Assembly (NCBI GenBank): GCA_045646925.1
Contig: JAZRLQ010000014.1
Location: 1-14,313 of the forward strand
Reading direction: 5' to 3'
Length of the DNA: 14,313 nucleotides
Source of the DNA: QALR01 sp045646925
GTDB taxonomy: Bacteria > Bacillota > Clostridia > Oscillospirales > CAG-272
In this document: one piece after another, positions 5,362 to 13,213 of the stretch
How positions within the stretch are numbered: position 1 is the first letter of the stretch
Layout: each line of letters opens with the position of its first letter
Program-made: the position numbers and the translations under genes
Notes under the pieces: model-generated
The model's database searches: none
Seen by the model: only the letters and a program-made list of their open reading frames with translations
What the model was told of the DNA's origin: nothing

Positions 5362-7569
5362 ATGGACTCTTCTCAAATTTTTTACCGCTTTTCCCCTCTC
5401 GTGCAGGATTTTATTTATACGAACGGATGGGAAACCCTTCGTCCCATTCAGATCGCTGCCGCAGAGGTCATTTTTGATACGAACGACAATCTCATTCTGT
5501 CCTCCGACACCGCTTCGGGAAAGACGGAGGCCGTCTTTTTTCCGATCATCAGCGAAATGAACGGAGGCTACGGCGAATCCATCGAGGTTCTCTATATTGC
5601 TCCGTTGAAAAGCTTGATCAACGACCAATTCGAACGCATTGATTCCCTTCTGCGCGATAGCGGCATTCCCGTTTTCCATTGGCACGGAGACGTCGCCGCC
5701 TCTCACAAAAACAAGCTTTTGAAAAATCCGTCGGGCGTTTTGCAGATCACCCCCGAATCGCTCGAAAGTATGCTCATGAACAAGCATAGCGACATTATTC
5801 GTCTGTTCGGACGTCTGCGCTACGTGATCATTGACGAGATCCATACGCTCATGGGCGTGGACCGAGGCAATCAGATCCTCTGCCAGCTCGATCGTATCGC
5901 GGAGATCATCGGATATCACCCGCGACGCATCGGTCTTTCCGCAACCATCGGCGACCTCGGCAAAGCGCAGGAATGGCTCACGGGCAATAGCGGAAGGGGC
6001 ACGCAGATTCCGACCGTCCCCTCCAATAAGCACCGCGTTCGCCTCGCCATCGAGCAATTCTATATACAAGACGATGGACAAAGCAGAGAGATCTCCACCG
6101 CAGAATATCCAGAAACCGCCGTCACGATCGACGCCGGATACGAATATGTTTACGATTGCGTCAAGGACAAAAAAAGCATTGTCTTTTCCAATTCCCGCGA
6201 AGAAACGGAATACGTAACGGCAACACTCCGTCAGATCGCTTCAAACCGCGGGGACGACGATATCTTTTACATTCATCACGGCAATCTTTCCGCCGCGATC
6301 CGCGAAGAAGCGGAGCAAAGATTGAAGGACGATAAAAAATGCGTGGCTTGCGCAACGGTAACGCTTGAGTTGGGTATCGACATCGGTAAAATAGAGCGCG
6401 TACTGAACGTAGGCGCTCCCAACACCGTCTCGGGCTTTCTGCAAAGACTCGGACGCAGTGGCAGAAAAACGGGGATCTCCGAAATGTTCATGGTCTTCCG
6501 CGAAGAAAAGCCTCTCCCCGATACGCCTCTGCCGCAGCTCATTCCGTGGGAGTTGATCCGCGGGATCGCCGTCATTCAGCTCTACATCGAAGAGAAATTC
6601 ATCGAGCCGCCGTCCGTCAAAAAAATGCCGCTCAGTCTGATGTTCCAGCAAACGCTCAGTATTCTCGCCTCCTCGGGCGAAAATACGCCGAAGCGCCTCG
6701 CGCAGAAGATCTTTTCCCTTTCCCCCTTCTCCGAAGTGGAGAAGGAAGATTACCGCGAGCTTCTCATCTCCATGATCAAAAACGATTACGTGGAAATGAC
6801 GGAAAACAAAGGACTGATCCTCGGCCTGCGCGGTGAAAAGCTGACGAAAAGCTTCAAGTTCTACGCCGTATTCAAGGATAGCGAGGATTACTCCGTTAAA
6901 AACGAAAGCGAAGAGATCGGAACGATCTCCTCCCCGCCCCCCGTAGGCGACCGTTTCGCGCTCGCGGGAAGAGTATGGGAGGTCGAGGAATTGGACCTCC
7001 CGAGAAAGCTGATCTACGTTCATCCCGTTCCGGGGAAAATGCAGGTCGCATGGCCCGGTGAATACGGAGAGATCCACACGAAAATTCTCGAAATGATGTT
7101 CAAGGTACTGCGATCGGATACAGAATACCCCTATCTGAAGCCAAACGCAAAGGAACGTCTCGCCGCGGCGCGCCGTATCTTCCACAACGCCGGCATGGAC
7201 AAAACCATGCTGATCTCCCTCGGCGGCAACACGAAATGTCTGTTCCCCTGGCTCGGAACGCGCTCCTTCCGTACCTTACGCAAATATCTGCAAATGAATG
7301 CCGCTTATTTCGGCATTTACGGTTTGGAATACAACGGTTGTTATTACATGACGTTCAAATGCGATAAGGATGCGGACGATCTTTTGAACATGATCAGACG
7401 AAAGATCACTGCCGACAAGATCGAGACCATCGACCTCGTCGGAAAGGGGGAATGTCCCATCTTTGAAAAATACGATCCTTGCATTCCGCCCGAGCTTTTG
7501 CGCCGCGCCTACGCCGCAGATAAGCTCCGCACCGACGAAATGAAGCGCCGTTTCCGATTCGAACGTTAA
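5362..7569 (+). CDS. Lhr-core-like DEAD/DEAH-box superfamily 2 helicase
   Basis: This is a probable 3'-5' nucleic-acid helicase of the Lhr family, whose members act in DNA repair. RecA domain 1 has the Q-motif region RPIQ (27-30), Walker A SDTASGKT (48-55), Ia APLKSL (80-85), TPES (130-133), DEIH (158-161) and SAT (193-195). RecA domain 2 has IVFSNSREETE (273-283), the HHGNLS segment (305-310), TLELGIDIG (334-342) and QRLGRSGR (361-368). A winged-helix-like part (about 415-495) and a beta-barrel-like part (about 520-575, GDRFALAGRVWEVEELD) follow, the Lhr-core arrangement. At 735 residues it lacks the long C-terminal extension of mycobacterial or E. coli Lhr. It also lacks the four-cysteine DUF1998 module of MrfA. 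The SD AAGGAA at 5351-5356 supports the start. The next gene begins 19 nt downstream, so the two are probably co-transcribed. The biological role is inferred from the family only. Confidence 0.88.
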   Translation: MDSSQIFYRFSPLVQDFIYTNGWETLRPIQIAAAEVIFDTNDNLILSSDTASGKTEAVFFPIISEMNGGYGESIEVLYIAPLKSLINDQFERIDSLLRDSGIPVFHWHGDVAASHKNKLLKNPSGVLQITPESLESMLMNKHSDIIRLFGRLRYVIIDEIHTLMGVDRGNQILCQLDRIAEIIGYHPRRIGLSATIGDLGKAQEWLTGNSGRGTQIPTVPSNKHRVRLAIEQFYIQDDGQSREISTAEYPETAVTIDAGYEYVYDCVKDKKSIVFSNSREETEYVTATLRQIASNRGDDDIFYIHHGNLSAAIREEAEQRLKDDKKCVACATVTLELGIDIGKIERVLNVGAPNTVSGFLQRLGRSGRKTGISEMFMVFREEKPLPDTPLPQLIPWELIRGIAVIQLYIEEKFIEPPSVKKMPLSLMFQQTLSILASSGENTPKRLAQKIFSLSPFSEVEKEDYRELLISMIKNDYVEMTENKGLILGLRGEKLTKSFKFYAVFKDSEDYSVKNESEEIGTISSPPPVGDRFALAGRVWEVEELDLPRKLIYVHPVPGKMQVAWPGEYGEIHTKILEMMFKVLRSDTEYPYLKPNAKERLAAARRIFHNAGMDKTMLISLGGNTKCLFPWLGTRSFRTLRKYLQMNAAYFGIYGLEYNGCYYMTFKCDKDADDLLNMIRRKITADKIETIDLVGKGECPIFEKYDPCIPPELLRRAYAADKLRTDEMKRRFRFER

Positions 7570-7588
7570 TACAAAAAGGAGATAATTT

Positions 7589-8161
7589 ATGAAAAAATCC
7601 GCTTTACTCTTTCTGATCCTTTCCTTGCTTCTCATATTCGCAGGACTTCATTTCACAGGTCTTTTGTCCGCATTTCTTTCCGATACCGACGTCGGCATCA
7701 TCGGAGGTGCGGACCGTCCGACCGCAAATTTCTACATCAATAAAATTTTGAATACCCCCTCCGGTTTGCTGTTACTATTCGGATTGCCCTGTGCGTTTTG
7801 CAGTCTCTTCGCACTGATCTTTCCCCGCTCAATCGAGAAAAACTGCTCAGTTCCCACCACGGCAACGGCGCTTGGACTATCTGTCTGCGCGTCACTCGGC
7901 GCTTCCTCGCTTTTGATTTTCGCTATGTGCTTTATGATGGGAAATCCGTCAGAAAATCCGATCGCATTTTCCGCAAGCATTTGCGTCAGCATGGCGGCGT
8001 TGATTGGATTTATTCTGTTGATAGCGCTTTATTGCAAACTGCGTGGCAAAAAGCCGTCTATCTCCGGAATATTCATCGACATGGCATTTTCTATCATATA
8101 CACCCCCGCATTTTTTCTAACTTGTATGACGATATCCAATTTTCTATCCGAGCTTCATTGA
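7589..8161 (+). CDS. Five-helix membrane protein with an OadB-like GIIGGAD motif, function unknown
   Basis: I do not recognise a named family for this 190-residue protein. Hydrophobic segments lie at about 4-26, 57-79, 93-117, 127-149 and 159-182, so it is an integral membrane protein. The first loop holds DVGIIGGADRPTANFYI (34-50). This closely resembles the GIIGGADGPTAIF motif of the beta subunit of sodium-translocating decarboxylases (OadB/GcdB/MmdB). The usual Gly after Asp42 is Arg here, and the protein is far shorter than OadB (about 370-430 residues). The strong SD AAGGAG (7576-7581) with 7-nt spacing makes translation likely. It follows the Lhr-like helicase by 19 nt and ends at a shared terminator, so it is the second gene of a two-gene unit. 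A pump activity is not supported, because the rest of OadB is missing. Confidence 0.75.
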   Translation: MKKSALLFLILSLLLIFAGLHFTGLLSAFLSDTDVGIIGGADRPTANFYINKILNTPSGLLLLFGLPCAFCSLFALIFPRSIEKNCSVPTTATALGLSVCASLGASSLLIFAMCFMMGNPSENPIAFSASICVSMAALIGFILLIALYCKLRGKKPSISGIFIDMAFSIIYTPAFFLTCMTISNFLSELH

Positions 8162-8197
8162 AAAAATCCCGATTGCAACAAATGCAATCGGGATTTT
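8162..8197. terminator. Shared bidirectional terminator between convergent genes
   Basis: A stem of about 15 bp (AAAATCCCGATTGCA / TGCAATCGGGATTTT) has an ACAAA loop, with A-rich left and T-rich right flanks. It fills almost the whole 39-bp gap between the stop of the membrane protein and the stop of the GH20 gene, so it should end both transcripts. Confidence 0.88.
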
Positions 8198-8200
8198 CAT

Positions 8201-9802
8201 TTAAGTAATATTCGCGCTGACGATCAGATTCCAGTAAGGATAGTTTCCGTCCTTGATCGGAATAATTTCCTCTTCCAATTCTTCAATCACGCTGATCTCA
8301 CCGTTCGCGTAAGCGATAAGCTGCTCCTTGCAATTCTTCAAACGGCGCTCAAGACCGCCCAAACGCGCGACCTGAAACTCGAAGCCGTAGGTCTTATTGA
8401 AGGTATACCACTGCTTTCTGTAAGCCGTATAGAAGGCTTCCAGAAGGTCCAACGCCTTCGTGTAATCCTGCTCGGCGAGAGCACGCAATCCGTCCTTATC
8501 GTCTGCCGCATAGAGCGCTCTCGTTCGGTTGCCGAGATTGAATTTTACAGTCAGAACATCACACAGACAAGCCATGGATTCATAGAGATATGCGTATTCC
8601 GTCTTGCTTGCCTTTGCATTTTCGTGCAAACGAGCCGCGTAATCCGCATAGATCGTACCATCTACCGCGTCTTTGGTGTTCGCGCTGAGCATAGCAAGGA
8701 AAGGATCGTCGTACAAACGGTTCTTGCTATAATTTGCCGTTCCGACAGAAAGCTGTTCTCCATAAATATAGTTCGGCAAATCAAGCGCAAGGAAAGAATC
8801 GTATTCCTCGCCCGTGATCTCCTTGAACTTCGCTTTCATTTCCGCTTCGTCCATTTCCTCGGCAAGCGCCGCCGCATACATGAGTCCCGCGAGAGCGGAA
8901 GCGTACGGGCATTCACCGCCGTTATCACCCCACATCGTAAGGAATGCGTTGCGAACGCCGTGGCGGATACATGCAGGGATCGCGAGCGCGTTTCTCACGT
9001 TACTGTAACGGGTGTGCGGAGCAAAGCCACCCCATACCCAAGAACCGCCTGCAAACCATATCTTTTCGGAAAGATTTTTGTGAGATTTCAGCATAGCGTC
9101 GTAACGGGTTGCGCTACTGCTGTAATAATCCCAATAAACCATCGTGCAATCCGCAGGAACCTTGTCCGTGATCTCTTTTGAAAATTCGATCGCCTCATCC
9201 ACATAGTAGTCGCCCTTGTTGCCGAGACGGAAGAACATATCGCTCCACATCATCGGCTCATAGCCGTACTTTCTCGCGATCTCGCAAACGCGATTCAAAT
9301 GACGGAGCAAGATCTCGTAGCGGTCGCAAAGACCGTGACGGTCGAGATATTTACCTCTGCCGACGTTGTGAGCCTCGTCCATACCGATATGGATCTTTCT
9401 CGAAGAGATCGCTTCCGAAAGCGTTGCAAACATATTTTCGATCAAAGCCTCGGTGCGTTCGTCTTCCATAAGAAGGATATCGTCGATATCCTGAATCTTT
9501 TTGTATTCGCCCCAACGGAAGATCGCGTTCAAGTGCGCAAGCGTCTGGATACAAGGAATCAACTCAATACCGACGGAAGCCGCGTACTGATCGATCTCTT
9601 TCAATTCTTCGATCGAATATCTTCCTCTCTTATAACCGAAACGGGGTTCATTCTTTACCTCGTAAGTATCCTCGGTATACAGCATAGCGCAATTGTATCC
9701 CATTTTCGAGATCACGTCAAAAAATCGCTTCAAGCCGGAAACGCTCGGAACTGCGTTACGTGAACAGTCGATCATGACACCAAAAGAATCAAAATGTTTC
9801 AT
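8201..9802 (-). CDS. Glycoside hydrolase family 20 exo-beta-N-acetylhexosaminidase
   Basis: This enzyme should release terminal beta-linked GlcNAc or GalNAc by substrate-assisted catalysis. The (beta/alpha)8 core begins at the N-terminus. The catalytic Asp142-Glu143 pair sits in IHIGMDEAH (137-145 of 533 residues). Substrate-pocket segments include LYTEDTYEV (41-49), IPCIQTLAHLN (82-92), MMWSDMFF (184-191) and VYWDYYSS (222-229). The N-terminal half resembles, from memory, Streptococcus pneumoniae GH20C. No signal peptide or membrane segment is visible, so it should act in the cytoplasm on imported oligosaccharides. The longest frame starts at 9826. The SD GAGAGG (complement of 9811-9816) lies 8 nt before the ATG at 9802, so that start was chosen. 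The gene has its own promoter. No transporter or regulator is adjacent, which leaves the exact substrate open. Confidence 0.92.
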   Translation of the reverse strand: MKHFDSFGVMIDCSRNAVPSVSGLKRFFDVISKMGYNCAMLYTEDTYEVKNEPRFGYKRGRYSIEELKEIDQYAASVGIELIPCIQTLAHLNAIFRWGEYKKIQDIDDILLMEDERTEALIENMFATLSEAISSRKIHIGMDEAHNVGRGKYLDRHGLCDRYEILLRHLNRVCEIARKYGYEPMMWSDMFFRLGNKGDYYVDEAIEFSKEITDKVPADCTMVYWDYYSSSATRYDAMLKSHKNLSEKIWFAGGSWVWGGFAPHTRYSNVRNALAIPACIRHGVRNAFLTMWGDNGGECPYASALAGLMYAAALAEEMDEAEMKAKFKEITGEEYDSFLALDLPNYIYGEQLSVGTANYSKNRLYDDPFLAMLSANTKDAVDGTIYADYAARLHENAKASKTEYAYLYESMACLCDVLTVKFNLGNRTRALYAADDKDGLRALAEQDYTKALDLLEAFYTAYRKQWYTFNKTYGFEFQVARLGGLERRLKNCKEQLIAYANGEISVIEELEEEIIPIKDGNYPYWNLIVSANIT

Positions 9803-9809
9803 GATAAAA

Positions 9810-9816
9810 TCCTCTC
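9810..9816 (-). promoter_or_regulatory. Ribosome binding site that sets the GH20 start
   Basis: The minus strand reads GAGAGGA, then TTTTATC, then ATG, giving 7-nt spacing to the ATG at 9802. The upstream in-frame ATG at 9826 has no purine-rich SD at a useful distance. Confidence 0.7.
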
Positions 9817-9860
9817 CATCTTTCACGGCGCCGTATGCACAGCACCTTCATAGTACCATC

Positions 9861-9889
9861 AGTATAGCAAATTATCATGTCAAAGTCAA
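9861..9889 (-). promoter_or_regulatory. Sigma-A-like promoter of the GH20 gene
   Basis: On the minus strand a TTGACT -35 (9884-9889) and a TATACT -10 (9861-9866) are spaced by 17 nt. The predicted start is near 9854, giving a leader of about 50 nt. The -35 abuts the T-run of the comF terminator. A second TTGACA (9878-9883) has no -10 at a suitable distance. Confidence 0.7.
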
Positions 9890-9931
9890 GAAAAATCAGC
9901 GTGTTCCTCTTCCGAAAAAACACGCTGATTT
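9888..9931 (-). terminator. Rho-independent terminator of the recD2-comF unit
   Basis: A perfect 13-bp stem (AAATCAGCGTGTT, 9893-9905, with AACACGCTGATTT, 9919-9931) encloses a 13-nt loop. On the minus strand the stem is followed by a T-rich tail. It lies 22 nt beyond the comF stop codon. Confidence 0.85.
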
Positions 9932-9953
9932 CTATGAAATATTACGATAACGC

Positions 9954-10661
9954 TTATATTCTGCCCGTTCTCGCGATGCAGACGACTGAAACCTCGGTGA
10001 ATCCCGCCATTCTGGCAAGTGTGATCAGAGAGGATAGCGTACTGCCCGTCGTCATAACGTCGTCAACGATCAGAAGCTTGTCCGTCTTCCGAACGTAAGC
10101 TTCATTGAGATAATAACTTTTTCTGGCGTTGAGCTTTCGTTTCCGAGCATTCAATCTTTTCTGCAATTTCGAAAAATGGGTATGGCGGAAAACCGTGGCG
10201 AACGGGATGCCGAGACGATCCGCCGCAAGCGAAGCCACTGTTTTCGATTGGTCGAAGCCGTAAACGCGAACGCTTTTCGGTTTTCTCGGCGCATACGTCA
10301 ACGTATAATCGGAAAGATCGTCGCCCGCTCTTTTCCGAATCATATCGGCGATCTCATTTGCAAAGAATCGTTGCAGAAAGGGCAAATTTCTCAGCTTCAT
10401 TGAATAAACGAGTGTACGGGAGATATCGTCGCGGAAACGGAACAAATGCGCGGCAAAGCCCACCTTCCCCTTCAGTCTGTCAGGGACACAATTGCACGCC
10501 CATTCTTCCTTTTCACAGAGCGGACACTCGTTACTGCACAATACCTGATATCGCGCAAAACAATTCTCACAGAAAACCGCGTCATCGTCCGCGTCCGGTA
10601 AAGCTCCGTGGCAGACGACGCATTTTCGGACAAATAAAAGACTCTTCAAAAAATTACTCAT
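9954..10661 (-). CDS. comF: ComF family protein (zinc-ribbon phosphoribosyltransferase-like)
   Basis: ComF-type proteins are needed for DNA uptake in competent bacteria but are also widespread in bacteria not known to be competent. The N-terminus has two cysteine pairs (Cys14/17 and Cys31/34). A second cysteine group (Cys46/49/56/58) follows, consistent with zinc binding. The C-terminal half is a type I phosphoribosyltransferase fold with the PRPP-binding loop LLIVDDVMTTGSTL (196-209). The family segments YGFDQS (134-139) and QKRLNARKRKLNARKSY (167-183) precede it. The length of 235 residues is normal. The ATG overlaps the end of recD2 by 8 nt and has only a weak SD, so translation is probably coupled to recD2. 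A clear terminator follows. Confidence 0.92.
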   Translation of the reverse strand: MSNFLKSLLFVRKCVVCHGALPDADDDAVFCENCFARYQVLCSNECPLCEKEEWACNCVPDRLKGKVGFAAHLFRFRDDISRTLVYSMKLRNLPFLQRFFANEIADMIRKRAGDDLSDYTLTYAPRKPKSVRVYGFDQSKTVASLAADRLGIPFATVFRHTHFSKLQKRLNARKRKLNARKSYYLNEAYVRKTDKLLIVDDVMTTGSTLSSLITLARMAGFTEVSVVCIARTGRI

Positions 10662-12870
10662 ATTGCGTCATAAAATAGCCAAGACCCGTATAGCGCTTGG
10701 TCTGTCTGTTGTTATCCGTCATCATATGCGCAACCTCTGCGTTGCCAACCAATACGACCATCTGTTGCGCACGCGTGATCGCCGTATAGAACAAATTTCT
10801 CGTCAACAGCTTCGGCGTATAGCGATACAGAGGAATCACCACGATCGGATATTCGCTACCCTGGCTTTTGTGGACCGTAATGGCATACGCCAGCTCCAAT
10901 TCCTCCGTCATGGAGAAATCGTAATCCGCAATTCTGCCGTCGAAATCGATCGTCATGGATTGAGCGACAAGATCGATCTTCTTGATGATACCGATGTCGC
11001 CGTTATAGATACCGTAGCCCTCCGCTCCGTTTTTTTGCCATGCGATATCGTAATTGTTTTTGGTCTGCATGACCTTGTCGCCCTCGCGGTAGGTCATATC
11101 GCGGAACGTCTTTTCTTTCTTGCCGTACTCGGGAGGGTTGATCGCCGATTGCAACACGGAATTAAGCATTTCCGTGCCGTTCTGGCCCTTTCGGGACGGG
11201 GTAATCACTTGGATGCCGTCATACACGGAAACGCCGTATGCGCGCGGTAATCGCGTCTTACACAGCGTTCTGATAATGCTTGCCGTTTGCTCGTCGTTTT
11301 CACTCGGCAGATAGAAGAAGTCGCCGTCTTTTTTCGAAAGATCGATATGCTCCCCTCGGTTTACGGTATGAGCATTGGTAACGATCAGACTCTCTCTTGC
11401 CTGACGGAAAATATGCGTCAACTCGACCATGGAAAAGCGTTCGCCGAGGATGATGTCCTTGAAGATGCAGCCCGCCCCGACGGGAGGAAGCTGATTGGCG
11501 TCCCCGATCAGAATCAATCTCGTTCCGGGGCGCATGGCGCGCAGAAGCGCTTCCATCAGATACAGATCGATCATGGAAGCCTCGTCGACGATGATCACGT
11601 CCTCCTCCAGAAGACTGCTTTCATCTCTGCGGAAAACGGGTCCCTCGTCCGCCTTATAATCCATCTCAAGCATACGATGGATCGTCTTCGCCTCTCTGCC
11701 CGACGCCTCGGAAAGTCTTTTTGCCGCGCGGCCCGTAGGCGTCGCAAGAGCGATATCGAGTCCCATACTTTCAAAGATACGGAGAATCGCGCGGACAACC
11801 GTCGTCTTACCCGTACCGGGACCGCCGGTCAGAACGAAAACGGAATTTCGGACCGCTTCCATGATCGCCTTTTTTTGCAGACCTTCGTAGCGGATCCCGT
11901 TTTCAAGCTCCGTCTTTTCGATGAGAAAATTCAAACTGTCCGTATCGGAGATATGATCGGTCATCTCCAGCATATCCAGCTTGGTACAAATATATCGTTC
12001 CGCCTCGAAAGCGTCTCTCAGATAAATGCAGTTGCGACCGCCGATCTTCACGGCGCGCAATTTCCCGAACGAGAGTTGCTGCTCCAGCTCGTCCTCCGCT
12101 TCCTCCTCCGTGCAACCAAGAAGCGTGACCGCCGCAGGAATCAGCTTTTCTTGCGGAAGATATACGTGGCCGTTCTGGTTCATATTGTAAGAAAGCACGA
12201 AGCTCAATCCGGCGGCGATACGCTCCGCGCAGTTTTCTCGCATACCGAGATCACGCGCCACCGCATCCGCCTTGTCGAATCCGATTCCGGGAATGTTTGC
12301 GCATAGCATATACGGATTATCCTTGATCACGTCCACCGCGCCAACGCCCCATTTCCGAAATATTTTCATCGACATCGTGGGAGAAAAATAGTTACTGCAA
12401 AACAACATTACGCTTCGCATACCGAATTGTGTGCGGAAGGTCTCTCCGATCTCTCTTGCTTTTCGCGGAGAGATCCCCGAAATATCAGCGAGCCACTCGG
12501 GGTGATTTTCAAGCACGTCCAGCGTATCGTCACCGTACTGCGCGACGATCTTTTTGGCAGTGGAAGGCCCGATTCCCTTGATCGCACCCGAAGAAAGATA
12601 CTTCAGGATCAGATTTGCCGTTGCGGGCAATTGCTTTTCATAATATTCCACCTTGAACTGTTTGCCGAAGGTCGGATGCGTCGTCCAATCACCGAGCGCC
12701 GCAATGCTCTCGCCTTCGCAAAGATACGGCATCGTCCCGACGAGAATAAACAGCTCGTCGGACGGCGCAAGCAATTCGCAAACGGTATATCCGTTTTCTT
12801 CATTTTGATAAATCAGCTTTTCGACCGAGCCCTCGATCGACAAAAGCTCCTTTTCCGCTCCCTGATCCAT
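10654..12870 (-). CDS. recD2: RecD2-type 5'-3' DNA helicase (YrrC-like)
   Basis: RecD2 is the RecBC-independent RecD of Gram-positive bacteria, a 5'-3' helicase tied to replication-fork and DNA repair work. The N-terminal region carries OB-like sequence and three helix-hairpin-helix elements: AIKGIGPSTAKKI (96-108), ADISGISPRKAREI (128-141) and IPGIGFDKADAV (193-204). The helicase core has Walker A GGPGTGKTT (349-357), motif Ia TPTGRAAKRL (377-386), Walker B VDEAS (428-432), GDANQLPPV (456-464), HIFRQ (486-490), HKSQGSE (667-673) and YTAITRAQ (695-702). The 738-residue length fits the family. The frame opens with GTG at 12891 and ATGs at 12876 and 12870. The SD AAAGGGGG touches the 12876 ATG and is spaced 6 nt from 12870, so 12870 was chosen. 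It follows the 107-residue gene by 17 nt and overlaps comF by 8 nt. Confidence 0.94.
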   Translation of the reverse strand: MDQGAEKELLSIEGSVEKLIYQNEENGYTVCELLAPSDELFILVGTMPYLCEGESIAALGDWTTHPTFGKQFKVEYYEKQLPATANLILKYLSSGAIKGIGPSTAKKIVAQYGDDTLDVLENHPEWLADISGISPRKAREIGETFRTQFGMRSVMLFCSNYFSPTMSMKIFRKWGVGAVDVIKDNPYMLCANIPGIGFDKADAVARDLGMRENCAERIAAGLSFVLSYNMNQNGHVYLPQEKLIPAAVTLLGCTEEEAEDELEQQLSFGKLRAVKIGGRNCIYLRDAFEAERYICTKLDMLEMTDHISDTDSLNFLIEKTELENGIRYEGLQKKAIMEAVRNSVFVLTGGPGTGKTTVVRAILRIFESMGLDIALATPTGRAAKRLSEASGREAKTIHRMLEMDYKADEGPVFRRDESSLLEEDVIIVDEASMIDLYLMEALLRAMRPGTRLILIGDANQLPPVGAGCIFKDIILGERFSMVELTHIFRQARESLIVTNAHTVNRGEHIDLSKKDGDFFYLPSENDEQTASIIRTLCKTRLPRAYGVSVYDGIQVITPSRKGQNGTEMLNSVLQSAINPPEYGKKEKTFRDMTYREGDKVMQTKNNYDIAWQKNGAEGYGIYNGDIGIIKKIDLVAQSMTIDFDGRIADYDFSMTEELELAYAITVHKSQGSEYPIVVIPLYRYTPKLLTRNLFYTAITRAQQMVVLVGNAEVAHMMTDNNRQTKRYTGLGYFMTQYE

Positions 12871-12876
12871 AAACAT

Positions 12877-12884
12877 CCCCCTTT
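12877..12884 (-). promoter_or_regulatory. Ribosome binding site that sets the recD2 start
   Basis: The minus strand reads AAAGGGGG, ATGTTT, ATG. Spacing is 0 nt to the ATG at 12876 and 6 nt to the ATG at 12870. The GTG at 12891 lies upstream of the SD and would overlap the stop of the previous gene. Confidence 0.7.
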
Positions 12885-12887
12885 CAT

Positions 12888-13211
12888 TCACGTCATTCTG
12901 TAAAAAATATTCTTGTGTCTGCGCCGCATCATGCGGACGATCTCTTTCATCTCGTTCTTTTTGCCGTCGTTTTTCGGAATATTGACGATGATCGTCACAC
13001 GATCACCCGCATTTGCCGCTATCGCTATGCGAAGATAATATTCCAACGAATCCGCATTTGCGTAGATCTGAATGGCGTCATCCTCGACGGAAGCGCCGCT
13101 TTTCGAAAGCTCCGCGGAAGCGTAACGAACGATCAGGCGGTAAAAAATAAAATAGACCAAAGCGACTCCCGCCGCGCACAAACAAAGATCAAATAATTGG
13201 CTTGTATTCAT
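12888..13211 (-). CDS. Small single-span membrane protein, function unknown
   Basis: I do not recognise this 107-residue protein. One hydrophobic helix lies at about 8-27, followed by a basic stretch. A soluble part of about 75 residues (DDAIQIYANADSLEYYLRI ... VTIIVNIPK ... EIVRMMRRRHKNIFY) looks like a small alpha/beta domain. It ends in a highly basic helix, so the C-terminus is likely cytoplasmic. The SD AGAGAGG is 5 nt before the ATG but lies inside the 3' arm of a strong hairpin (13214-13261). The gene sits between metK (76 nt upstream) and recD2 (17 nt downstream) on the same strand, so it probably leads the recD2-comF unit. A six-codon frame just upstream (ATG at 13228) ends in TGA overlapping this ATG. 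That is probably coincidental. Confidence 0.75.
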   Translation of the reverse strand: MNTSQLFDLCLCAAGVALVYFIFYRLIVRYASAELSKSGASVEDDAIQIYANADSLEYYLRIAIAANAGDRVTIIVNIPKNDGKKNEMKEIVRMMRRRHKNIFYRMT

Positions 13212-13213
13212 AA

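Noticed and set aside
6241..7185. Long antisense frames opposite the Lhr-like helicase (also 5233-6081) and opposite recD2 (11287-12306)
   Set aside because: They mirror conserved helicase motifs on the other strand, lack start signals, and encode no recognisable protein.
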